DNA of 14,711 bases from Marinospirillum sp. Its GTDB lineage: Bacteria; Pseudomonadota; Gammaproteobacteria; Pseudomonadales; Halomonadaceae. Below the pieces are notes generated by a model. The model saw nothing but the letters and a program-made list of their open reading frames with translations. It had not been told where the DNA came from and ran no database searches. Both the position numbers and the translations under genes were made by a program. Below are positions 1 through 9,517 of the stretch, piece after piece. Numbering within the stretch: the first letter of the stretch is position 1; every line of letters starts with the position of its first letter. The stretch lies in NCBI GenBank assembly GCA_007116865.1, contig SKHR01000135.1, forward strand, positions 1 through 14,711, written 5' to 3'.

Positions 1-519
1 GCCGTTTTGAGCCTGCTAGGCATGAATGCCTATCATCTGGGCCAGTGGCAAGAAGCGATCAATTACTGGGAACGGGCATTAGAGCAGAATATCTCTTCTG
101 GTGCGCGCCAATCCTTGCAAGAAGGTTTGAGCGAAGCCTATCGTCAACTGGGGCAGACACCTGAGCCGGCCTCTGGCCCTGGTTTTTGGGTGGATCTCTC
201 CTTGAGCAATGCGGCTAACCTGCTGACTGACCCGCGGGCGACCTTGTTTGTCTTTGTCCGTCGAGCCGAGGGTGGCGGTGCACCGCTGGCAGCAACTCGC
301 TTAACGGTTGCTGATTTGCCGACCAGAGTTTATCTTAGCGATCAGCAGGCCATGGCAGAAGACAACCTGCTTTCCTCCGCTACTGAGGTTGTGATTCAGG
401 CGCGGGTCGCGATGGGCGGAACCCCAGAAGCTCAGGAAGGTGACTGGCAGGGCAGCACCGGGGTTTTAACGGTCGATGGCCAGCAGCAAGTGGAGCTCAT
501 CATCAACCAGCAGCTGTGA
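1..519 (+). CDS. ccmI: Cytochrome c-type biogenesis protein CcmI, C-terminal part (5' end outside window)
   Basis: The reading frame is open from the first base, so this is the 3' part of a longer gene; the TTG at 7 is not needed as a start. The first roughly 45 residues look like a TPR-type helix pair (AYHLGQWQEAINYWERAL). They are followed by a beta-rich domain with FWVDLSLSNAANLLTDPRAT, LFVFVRRAEG, AATRLTVADLP and a VVIQARVAMGG strand, which is the usual make-up of the periplasmic C-terminal domain of CcmI/CycH. In this family the protein holds apocytochrome c and hands it to the CcmF/CcmH haem lyase at the periplasmic face of the inner membrane. Two in-frame stops in tandem (TGA TAA) end the gene, 18 bases before smc. 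The rest of a ccm operon would be expected just upstream. Family identification is good; the N-terminal membrane part cannot be seen. Confidence 0.85.
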   Translation, partial: AVLSLLGMNAYHLGQWQEAINYWERALEQNISSGARQSLQEGLSEAYRQLGQTPEPASGPGFWVDLSLSNAANLLTDPRATLFVFVRRAEGGGAPLAATRLTVADLPTRVYLSDQQAMAEDNLLSSATEVVIQARVAMGGTPEAQEGDWQGSTGVLTVDGQQQVELIINQQL

Positions 520-537
520 TAACTCATTGGGCTAGGG

Positions 538-3500
538 ATGCGGCTGAAATCGATCAAGCTGGCAGGGTTTAAGTCCTTCGTAGACCCGACCACTGTCAGC
601 TTTAAAAGCAATATGACCGGCATCGTCGGGCCCAATGGCTGCGGAAAATCCAATGTGATTGATGCGGTTCGCTGGGTCATGGGTGAGTCGTCCGCAAAAT
701 ACCTGCGTGGCGAATCCATGACTGACGTGATCTTTAACGGCTCACGTCACCGCAAACCCGTCGGCCAGGCTTCAATCGAGTTGATCTTTGATAATGCTCA
801 GGGAAAACTCGGCGGTGCCTATGCCCAATACAGCGAAATCTCAGTCAAGCGGGTGGTCACCCGCGATGCGCAATCCAACTATCTTCTGAATGGCAGCAAA
901 TGCCGCCGCCGTGATATCACCGACCTTTTTCTGGGCACCGGCCTGGGTGCGCGCAGTTATGCGATCATCGAACAGGGCATGATTTCGCGCCTGATCGAAG
1001 CCAGACCGGAAGAGTTACGGGTTTATCTTGAAGAAGCAGCCGGCATCTCCAAGTACAAGGAAAGGCGGCGTGAAACCGAAAATCGCATTCGTCGCACCCT
1101 GGAAAACCTCTCGCGTCTGGAAGATGTGCGTGAAGAGCTTGGCAAGCAGCTTGAGCGCCTGGGACGCCAGGCCGAAGCGGCCCGTCGTTTTCAAACCCTT
1201 AAAGCCCGTGAGCGTAGCTTAAAAGCTGAGCTGGCGGTGCTGCGTTGGAAAGAGGCCGATCATCGCCTGGCCGGTTTGCTGGAGCAGCTGGCCGAACTGG
1301 AAACCGCGCTTGAGGCCTGCCTGGTCAAGGTTCGCCAGGGTGAAGCACGTCTGGAAAGTGCACGCGAGCGTCAGGCCCAGGCCAGTGACGCGCTGGAAAA
1401 TGCCCAGCGTCAACTCAATGAAACCGGGCGCGAGATTGCCCGCCTGGAGCAGGGCTTAAGCCACCGTTTACAGCGTGAACGTCAGGTCAAACAAGAGATG
1501 CAGGCACTGGGCCAACAGCAGCAACAAACCCAGCAGGCCTGTCTGCGTGACCAGGAACAACTGGCAATCTGGGCGGAGCAGCTAGAAGCGCTGACGCCGG
1601 AATTGGCCGAACAGGCCGAAGCTGAAGCGGCTTTGCAACAGCAACTGGAAGCACTGGAAGCCCGTCGTCACGAGCTACAGGCGCATTGGGAAACCTATCA
1701 TCGCCAGCAATCCAGTGCGCAGCAGGCCATGACACTGGCGCAGGCCCGTATTCAGCAGTATGAACACCAGTCTCAGCGTCTGGCCGAGAAAAAGCAGCAG
1801 CTGAGTGCTCAACTGAACGCCATCAAGGCGGATGATCACCAGGACGAAAGGCTGGAAGAATTACAGCTGCAACTGGAAAGCTGCGAAGAAGACCTATTGG
1901 CAGAAGAAGAACAGCTGGCCCAGTTGGAAACGCACAAGGCGCAGGCAGCGCAGCAGCGCCAGTCACTCAATGATCAACAACGCCAGTTATCCAGTCGTCT
2001 GTATCAGGCTCAGGGGCGCCTGGCTTCTTTACAGGCGTTGCAGCAGCATGAGTTATCCCAGGAGGATTCGCGCCTGGATGCCTGGTTGAGTGACCAGGGA
2101 CTGGATACCTGGCCTTGGTTGAGCGAGCAAATCAACATCCAGCCCGGCTGGGAAAAAGCCGTGGAGATGGCGTTGGGTCAATGGTTGAGCGCCCGAACCA
2201 CCGATGCGCCTTTAGCGGCATTGCCAGCCCAGGCATGGCAAAGCCTGCCCTGTGGGGATTTGCTGTTATGGACAAGCTCGGCATCGCCTCAATTACCTAA
2301 AGCCGACCGCCCCAGTCTGCTGGAGCGCATCGAAAACCCTGAGTGTTTGCCCGCCAGCTTGCAGCAGCGTTTATCCCGAATCGGTACACAGGCGGATCTG
2401 GCCAGTGCGCTGGCTCAGGTGGATGCCTTGGCTGCTGATGAATGCTGGATCACGCCGCAGGGCGAAGAAGTCTATCCCGATGGTTTAAGGCTGGTCTCAT
2501 CGGCCGCCGCGGAAACGGGTGTTTTAGCGCGCCAACAGGTGATACGTGAACTGGAAGCGACGATTGCCGCCCTGGAAGCCGAGGTCGAAGACCTGGAAGC
2601 CCAACTGCAACAGATTCAGGATCAAGAGGCCGCCCGTACCAGCCAAATGCAGCAGATCACTGCGCGCTGTCAGACACTGCGTCAGCAGCAAATGCAGTGG
2701 GCTGCCCAGGTCGCTGCCGAGCAGACCCAGCACCAGCACGAGCGGCTACAACGCCAGCAGTGGCGTGATGAGCTGCAGCGGATCGACGCTGAAGACAGTG
2801 AAACTCAGACGCAATTGGCCATGGCGCGCGAAGCATTGGAGCTGGCTCAGGAGCAACTGGAAAGCCACCAAGGTGACGGCCTCAAACACGACGAAGAACG
2901 CCAGCAGTTGCAAAGCCAGCTGGAGCAGCAGCGTCAGGCGCATCGTTTGCAACTGGATGCACTGCAACAGCTGAGAATCAAGCAGCAGCAGTTACAAAGT
3001 AGTCATCAGGCGGTCTCCCAGGCCTTGCAGCGCCTGCAGATCCAGCTGGAGCAGTTTGAGCAGCGTCAGCAGCAGCTGGAAGATGAACTGGAGGATTTGC
3101 TGACCCCGGTTGAAGGCTCTCAGGATGACCTCAACGAATGGTTGCAAAAACACCGGGATCAGGAGGCAGAGGTTCAAACCCTGCGCCAGACCCAGCAGCT
3201 GGCATTGCAAGAGCAGCGCGACTGGGAGCAATCACGTCAAGCCCTGGATAAAGAAGTGCAAGGCCTGCGTGCCCAAATGGAAGACCTGCGATTGCAACAG
3301 CAAACCCTGATGGTCAAGCGGGATGGTCATCTGGAACAACTGAAAGAGCTCTCGGTCAGTTTTAAAGCAGTGGTTGAAAACCTGCCTGAGCAAGCGATTG
3401 AGTCACGCTGGCAAGCCGAGCTGGAGGATACTCAGGAGCGCATCCGTCGCCTGGGCGCGATCAACCTGGCCGCGATTGAAGAATATGATCAGCAGGCGGA

Positions 3501-4065
3501 ACGTAAAAACTACCTGGATGCGCAGCATGCGGAGCTAGACGATGCGCTGAACACCCTGGAGCAGGCGATTCGGCGGATTGACCGCGAAACCAAACAGCGT
3601 TTTAAGGCCACTTTTGAACAGGTGAACAGCGGGTTGCAAGCCTTGTTTCCACGGGTTTTTGGTGGTGGCACGGCCTGGCTGCAACTGACAGGGGATGACC
3701 TGCTGGAGACTGGCGTTGCGATCATGGCACGGCCGCCGGGCAAAAAGAACTCCACGATTCACCTGCTGTCGGGGGGTGAAAAAGCCTTGACCGCTTTGGC
3801 CTTGGTGTTTTCGATTTTTGAACTCAATCCAGCGCCTTTTTGTATGCTGGATGAGGTGGATGCCCCCCTGGATGACGCCAACGTGGGGCGTTATGCCCGC
3901 CTTGTGCGGGAAATGTCGGCCAACATCCAGTTTATTTATATCACCCACAACAAGCAGGCGATGGAAAGTGCGGATCAGCTGATGGGGGTCACCATGCAGG
4001 AACCCGGTGTCTCACGCCTGGTCAGTGTGGATCTGGAAGAAGCGGCCGCCCTGGTGGAATCATAA
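538..4065 (+). CDS. smc: Chromosome partition protein Smc (condensin ATPase)
   Basis: This 1175-residue SMC protein has the full expected layout. The N-terminal head carries the Walker A motif GPNGCGKS (31-38). A long coiled coil follows, then a compact hinge at about 510-655 (QPGWEKAVEMALG near its start, EEVYPDGLRLV near its end), then a second coiled coil. The C-terminal head has the ABC signature LLSGGEKAL (serine near 1078) and Walker B CMLDEVDAP (1102-1110). Smc dimers, with ScpA and ScpB in known systems, compact and individualise replicated chromosomes by ATP-driven loop extrusion. The coiled coil is unusually rich in glutamine. The start MRLKSIKLAGFKSF is the canonical one. The only purine-rich site (AGGG) touches the ATG directly, and an in-frame TAA lies 18 bases upstream, so translational coupling to ccmI is plausible. 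Confidence 0.97.
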   Translation: MRLKSIKLAGFKSFVDPTTVSFKSNMTGIVGPNGCGKSNVIDAVRWVMGESSAKYLRGESMTDVIFNGSRHRKPVGQASIELIFDNAQGKLGGAYAQYSEISVKRVVTRDAQSNYLLNGSKCRRRDITDLFLGTGLGARSYAIIEQGMISRLIEARPEELRVYLEEAAGISKYKERRRETENRIRRTLENLSRLEDVREELGKQLERLGRQAEAARRFQTLKARERSLKAELAVLRWKEADHRLAGLLEQLAELETALEACLVKVRQGEARLESARERQAQASDALENAQRQLNETGREIARLEQGLSHRLQRERQVKQEMQALGQQQQQTQQACLRDQEQLAIWAEQLEALTPELAEQAEAEAALQQQLEALEARRHELQAHWETYHRQQSSAQQAMTLAQARIQQYEHQSQRLAEKKQQLSAQLNAIKADDHQDERLEELQLQLESCEEDLLAEEEQLAQLETHKAQAAQQRQSLNDQQRQLSSRLYQAQGRLASLQALQQHELSQEDSRLDAWLSDQGLDTWPWLSEQINIQPGWEKAVEMALGQWLSARTTDAPLAALPAQAWQSLPCGDLLLWTSSASPQLPKADRPSLLERIENPECLPASLQQRLSRIGTQADLASALAQVDALAADECWITPQGEEVYPDGLRLVSSAAAETGVLARQQVIRELEATIAALEAEVEDLEAQLQQIQDQEAARTSQMQQITARCQTLRQQQMQWAAQVAAEQTQHQHERLQRQQWRDELQRIDAEDSETQTQLAMAREALELAQEQLESHQGDGLKHDEERQQLQSQLEQQRQAHRLQLDALQQLRIKQQQLQSSHQAVSQALQRLQIQLEQFEQRQQQLEDELEDLLTPVEGSQDDLNEWLQKHRDQEAEVQTLRQTQQLALQEQRDWEQSRQALDKEVQGLRAQMEDLRLQQQTLMVKRDGHLEQLKELSVSFKAVVENLPEQAIESRWQAELEDTQERIRRLGAINLAAIEEYDQQAERKNYLDAQHAELDDALNTLEQAIRRIDRETKQRFKATFEQVNSGLQALFPRVFGGGTAWLQLTGDDLLETGVAIMARPPGKKNSTIHLLSGGEKALTALALVFSIFELNPAPFCMLDEVDAPLDDANVGRYARLVREMSANIQFIYITHNKQAMESADQLMGVTMQEPGVSRLVSVDLEEAAALVES

Positions 4066-4097
4066 AGATTGCAGTGCTGGGCGTTAAAAGCCAAACT

Positions 4098-4106
4098 TGC
4101 TAGAAT
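4098..4106 (+). promoter_or_regulatory. Candidate extended -10 promoter element before zipA
   Basis: In the 77-base gap between smc and zipA there is TGC followed by TAGAAT, an extended -10 with five of six matches to TATAAT. No good -35 lies at 16-18 bases, which is tolerated when the TG extension is present. It would place a start site near 4113, about 30 bases before the zipA ATG, and would let zipA and ligA be expressed apart from smc. This is a sequence match only. Confidence 0.4.
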
Positions 4107-4142
4107 TTCTTGAATTACTGAGCGCTTAGGGTCGAAAAGGGT

Positions 4143-5264
4143 ATGGGATTACAAGTCGGTTTGATCGTGCTGGGACTGGCCGTGTTTGGCCTGATCCTGC
4201 TGGATGCTTTGCGGCGCAAGCACAAGGCAGCACGACAAGACAAGGAAGAAGACCCCGAATATCGGGCCAAGCAGGAAACCCTTGCTCGGGAGCTGCCGGG
4301 GCTTAAAGACTGGCAAGATCTGGATGAGGATGAACGCAAATGTCTGGACCCCCTGTTTGATGAGGTCGAAGTTTTTGATGACGACCCCATCCCGCTGCTG
4401 AAAGACCGTTTATGTGAAGCCGACCTGGCTCATTTGCGTCTGCAACCCAGTGATGCCGATCAAGCAGACGAAGACTTTCTTTTTGCAGATCCTGAACTTG
4501 AATCATCGGATACGGTGACTCAATTGACCAGTGAAAGCATGCAGCGCCTGTTCAGTCGTGATCCCGCCTTTGATGAAGCGGCTCGGCAAATGGCTGCTCA
4601 AGAAGCACAGATGGAGCTGTCGCTGGAGGTGCCAGAGCCTCCCCAGCCTCAAATGATCGCCAAGCCTGAACCCGAAACGGATGAGGCTGACCCCCGAATA
4701 TCCCCGGAGCCTGGGATTGAATCGAATTCTGCTGATACATCGATACCGACACCCAGCTCTGCATCCAGTCGTCTGGCTTTGGAACTCAATCGTCTGCAGC
4801 AGATGGCCTGGAGTGAGGCAGAGCAGTTTTTGTCGATTCATGTCGAAGCATCAAAAGGCCGTCCTTTTAGCGGTCAGGATTTGCACTACCTGGCGACGGA
4901 AACCGGCATGGCACGCAGCCAAAGTGGTTTTTATCACTTTGTTGATAAATCAGGATCCGCTCCCTGCTTAGCCTATTCTTTGGTCAATATGTTCAGTCCG
5001 GGCAATTTCCCTGAGTCCATGTCGGACTTTTCTACCGCCGGCGTGGTACTGGTCATGGTACTGCCCAGTACACTCCAGCCAATGACCACCTTCGAACGCA
5101 TGCTGGAAGTCGCTCGCGTGATGGAGCGCTGCCTGGGGGCTGAGTTACAGGATGAACAGCGCAGTAATCTGACTCAACAGACGGTGGAGCATTATCGTCA
5201 GCGAATTCAAGAGTTTGAACGCCACCAGCACATCAAAGCGAAAAAAATCTACCTGGATCAATAG
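4143..5264 (+). CDS. zipA: Cell division protein ZipA
   Basis: This is a 373-residue protein. Its N-terminal membrane segment (about residues 3-20, LIVLGLAVFGLILL) is followed by the positive stretch RRKHKAARQ, matching the N-out, C-in anchoring of ZipA. Residues of about 35-215 form a low-complexity linker, strikingly acidic in its first part (VEVFDDDP, DADQADEDF) and proline-rich later. About 225-370 is the ZipA FtsZ-binding domain, with FLSIHVEASKGRPFSG, SGFYHFVD, SLVNMFSPGNFP and a C-terminal helical part. ZipA binds the FtsZ C-terminal tail and tethers the Z ring to the inner membrane. An AAAAGGG ribosome site sits just before the ATG. It lies between smc and ligA, as in pseudomonads, and ends 6 bases before ligA. 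Confidence 0.95.
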   Translation: MGLQVGLIVLGLAVFGLILLDALRRKHKAARQDKEEDPEYRAKQETLARELPGLKDWQDLDEDERKCLDPLFDEVEVFDDDPIPLLKDRLCEADLAHLRLQPSDADQADEDFLFADPELESSDTVTQLTSESMQRLFSRDPAFDEAARQMAAQEAQMELSLEVPEPPQPQMIAKPEPETDEADPRISPEPGIESNSADTSIPTPSSASSRLALELNRLQQMAWSEAEQFLSIHVEASKGRPFSGQDLHYLATETGMARSQSGFYHFVDKSGSAPCLAYSLVNMFSPGNFPESMSDFSTAGVVLVMVLPSTLQPMTTFERMLEVARVMERCLGAELQDEQRSNLTQQTVEHYRQRIQEFERHQHIKAKKIYLDQ

Positions 5265-7651
<2,387 letters not shown>

Positions 7652-7673
7652 AACCGCAACCTGCTAGGCCTCA

Positions 7674-7725
7674 ACTCAGGTTTGAGTACCTGCTCTATCT
7701 GAGCCAGGTACCTTATCCCCTGAGT
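7674..7725 (-). repeat. Nested inverted repeat (RNA hairpin) between aer and the small gene
   Basis: The inner arms are GTACCTGCTC (7686-7695) and GAGC-C-AGGTAC (7701-7711). They form ten base pairs with one bulged base around a five-base loop. The outer arms ACTCAGG (7674-7680) and CCTGAGT (7719-7725) are a perfect 7-base complement enclosing the inner hairpin. No T-tract follows on either strand, so it is not a standard intrinsic terminator. On a transcript reading through from aer the whole structure could form. A transcript starting at the candidate promoter here would begin near the outer arm and keep only the inner hairpin, near its 5' end. Possible roles are mRNA end protection, processing or a protein-binding site. 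Confidence 0.6.
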
Positions 7726-7751
7726 ATTGACCAGATGTACTGGCTTTTCAA
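7723..7751 (-). promoter_or_regulatory. Candidate sigma-70 promoter for the small coiled-coil gene
   Basis: On the minus strand TTGAAA (7746-7751, five of six to the -35 consensus) is followed after exactly 17 bases by AATACT (7723-7728, four of six to the -10). The spacer contains the imperfect palindrome CCAGTACATCTGG, which could be an operator. Transcription would start near 7716, about 65 bases before the start codon, with the strong hairpin just inside the 5' untranslated region. This is predicted from sequence only. Confidence 0.45.
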
Positions 7752-7770
7752 GGAGCAGGACGCCTTTTGC

Positions 7771-9360
7771 TTATTTTTTCGGCGCGGTGATGCTGGCGAT
7801 AAAATGCTTGGCTAAACGGTGCAGGGTTTCTACTTGATTGGCCAGTTGCTGGGCTTCGGCACGGCTTTCCTGGCTGACGGCTTCCACGGTGTTCGCACTT
7901 TGCTCAAGCACTTGCATTTCATGCTCGGTCTGATGGCTCAGTGCGGTTTGCTCTTGCATGGTGGAATCGACTTCCAGTGCCAGTTCGTTGATATGCGCAA
8001 CGGTGCTGAGCACACCTTCCAATGCGGTGTCGGTTTCCTGGGCCAGCTTAACGGTTTCATTGGAAGCCTTGCTGCCTTTTTCGATCGCTGCCACCGAAGC
8101 TTCGGTATCACTGATCAAGCCATCAATGATGCTGCGAATTTCATTGGTTGAGTGGTGGGTGCGTTGAGCCAGACTACGCACTTCATCGGCAACCACGGCA
8201 AAGCCACGGCCTGCTTCCCCAGCACGCGCCGCTTCAATCGCCGCGTTCAGTGCCAATAGGTTGGTTTGTTCGGCTACATCGGTGATCACATCAATGACCG
8301 TGCCGATCCGACTGGTTTGTTGTGACAGGTCGGCCACTCGGCTGCGGGCCTGTTCCAGTGTCTGTGCCAGATGCGAGATTGCATCGATCATGGCGGTGAG
8401 CTGTTTTTTACCTTCCAAAGTGGCTTGCTGCGAGCTGGCAGCGGCTTCCGAGGTGCGCGCAGACGCATCGGTGACTCGCTGCTGGCTTTGCAGCATGGCC
8501 CCCATGGTCTGAGCAACGACCTGTACATGCGAACCGGCTTCCTGAATGGCGATATCGGTTTTTTGTAGCAGCGAATCACTGCGGTCTTTCGATTGAGCAA
8601 GCTGACTGCTGGTATCGGCCAGGCGGGTTGCCACTGCACGCAGTTCAGCTGTACGCGTTTGTAGCGCATAGCGAATCCGACCAATATCGTGAGTGGTGCC
8701 GGTGTAGATATAACTCATCAGGGTGGAGTCAGTGATTTGTGCGGCCTCCACCTGGAGAGGCGAAAGTGAGCGGCCGTTCGCTAGCAGTGCTGTGCCACTG
8801 ACCAATAACAGCGCTAAAACGGAGACCAGTGCTGTCCAGTGTTGCTGCCAGCCTAGCAAGCCTAAAACCACAAGCCCAGGCAGAAGCAAGGCCAGAAGAT
8901 TCTTACTCGTCAGGCTCAGCCCTTTTTTCAGGGCAACGGCCGGGGGCTGGCCGGTTTTTTTCCATGCCGCATAGGCCTGTTCAGCGCGTTGGCGAGCATG
9001 CTCAGAGGGTTTAACCCGAATCGATTGATATTCGATGATTTTGCCCTGGTGCTTGATCGGGGTGACATAGGCATCCACCCAGTAATGATCGCCACTTTTG
9101 GCTCGGTTTTTAACAACCCCCCGCCAGGACTGGCCGTTTTGAATGGTGTCCCATAAGTTGGCAAAAGCCCCTTCAGGCATATCTGGATGGCGAATCAGGT
9201 TGTGGTTTTGGCCGATCAGTTCTTCACGTGAATAGCCGGACAGTTTCACAAAGTCATCGTTGGCGTAGGTGATATAACCACGCAAGTCAGTGATGGTGAC
9301 GAGCTTCACATCTGACGAGTAGTTGATGTCTTTTTGGGTGACCGGCTCATTAAGACGCAT
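7771..9360 (-). CDS. aer: Aer-like energy/aerotaxis receptor (PAS domain methyl-accepting chemotaxis protein)
   Basis: This 529-residue receptor has an N-terminal PAS domain (about 10-120) whose residues fall at the same numbers as in E. coli Aer: N34, R57, H58, D60, F66, W70, W79 and N85, several of which are needed there for FAD binding. Two hydrophobic stretches (about 154-171 and 176-195) with only a few residues between them form a membrane hairpin without a periplasmic sensor domain, as in Aer. A short linker leads to the MCP signalling domain, with the conserved tip [20 protein letters not shown] and [13 protein letters not shown]. It senses redox state through FAD and signals through CheW/CheA to the flagellar motor. 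The C-terminus (TAPKK) lacks a CheR-tethering pentapeptide. An AGGA site lies 8 bases before the ATG. It follows lon on the same strand but has its own likely promoter. Confidence 0.93.
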   Translation of the reverse strand: MRLNEPVTQKDINYSSDVKLVTITDLRGYITYANDDFVKLSGYSREELIGQNHNLIRHPDMPEGAFANLWDTIQNGQSWRGVVKNRAKSGDHYWVDAYVTPIKHQGKIIEYQSIRVKPSEHARQRAEQAYAAWKKTGQPPAVALKKGLSLTSKNLLALLLPGLVVLGLLGWQQHWTALVSVLALLLVSGTALLANGRSLSPLQVEAAQITDSTLMSYIYTGTTHDIGRIRYALQTRTAELRAVATRLADTSSQLAQSKDRSDSLLQKTDIAIQEAGSHVQVVAQTMGAMLQSQQRVTDASARTSEAAASSQQATLEGKKQLTAMIDAISHLAQTLEQARSRVADLSQQTSRIGTVIDVITDVAEQTNLLALNAAIEAARAGEAGRGFAVVADEVRSLAQRTHHSTNEIRSIIDGLISDTEASVAAIEKGSKASNETVKLAQETDTALEGVLSTVAHINELALEVDSTMQEQTALSHQTEHEMQVLEQSANTVEAVSQESRAEAQQLANQVETLHRLAKHFIASITAPKK

Positions 9361-9420
9361 CGAGATAATCCTGATGACAAGAGAGCGTGAAATAGGGCAA
9401 AACGCCGCAGACTAGAGCTA

Positions 9421-9449
9421 TTTATAGCGCTAACCGGTTCCAGGGTGAA
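9421..9449 (-). promoter_or_regulatory. Candidate sigma-70 promoter for aer
   Basis: On the minus strand TTCACC (9444-9449) and TATAAA (9421-9426) are separated by 17 bases, in the 157-base gap between lon and aer. The -10 matches five of six and the -35 four of six consensus positions. The -10 overlaps the short palindrome GCTATAAATAGC. A start near 9414 would give a leader of about 55 bases before the aer ATG. No match to the flagellar sigma-28 consensus was seen, although E. coli aer uses that factor. Confidence 0.45.
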
Positions 9450-9517
9450 GCCTTGTCTTTGACTTAAGTTTAAAAAGATGCGGAATTTTGATGCAGCTTG
9501 CTTTTCTAAACAAAAAG

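Noticed and set aside
1500..1545. Tandem CAG/CAA-like repeat DNA in smc
   Set aside because: It simply encodes a Gln-rich part of the coiled coil and shows no regular repeat unit beyond codon level.
9496..9517. GCTTTT/AAAAGC hairpin after the lon stop codon
   Set aside because: The stem is A/T-rich and short, and no T-tract follows on the minus strand.
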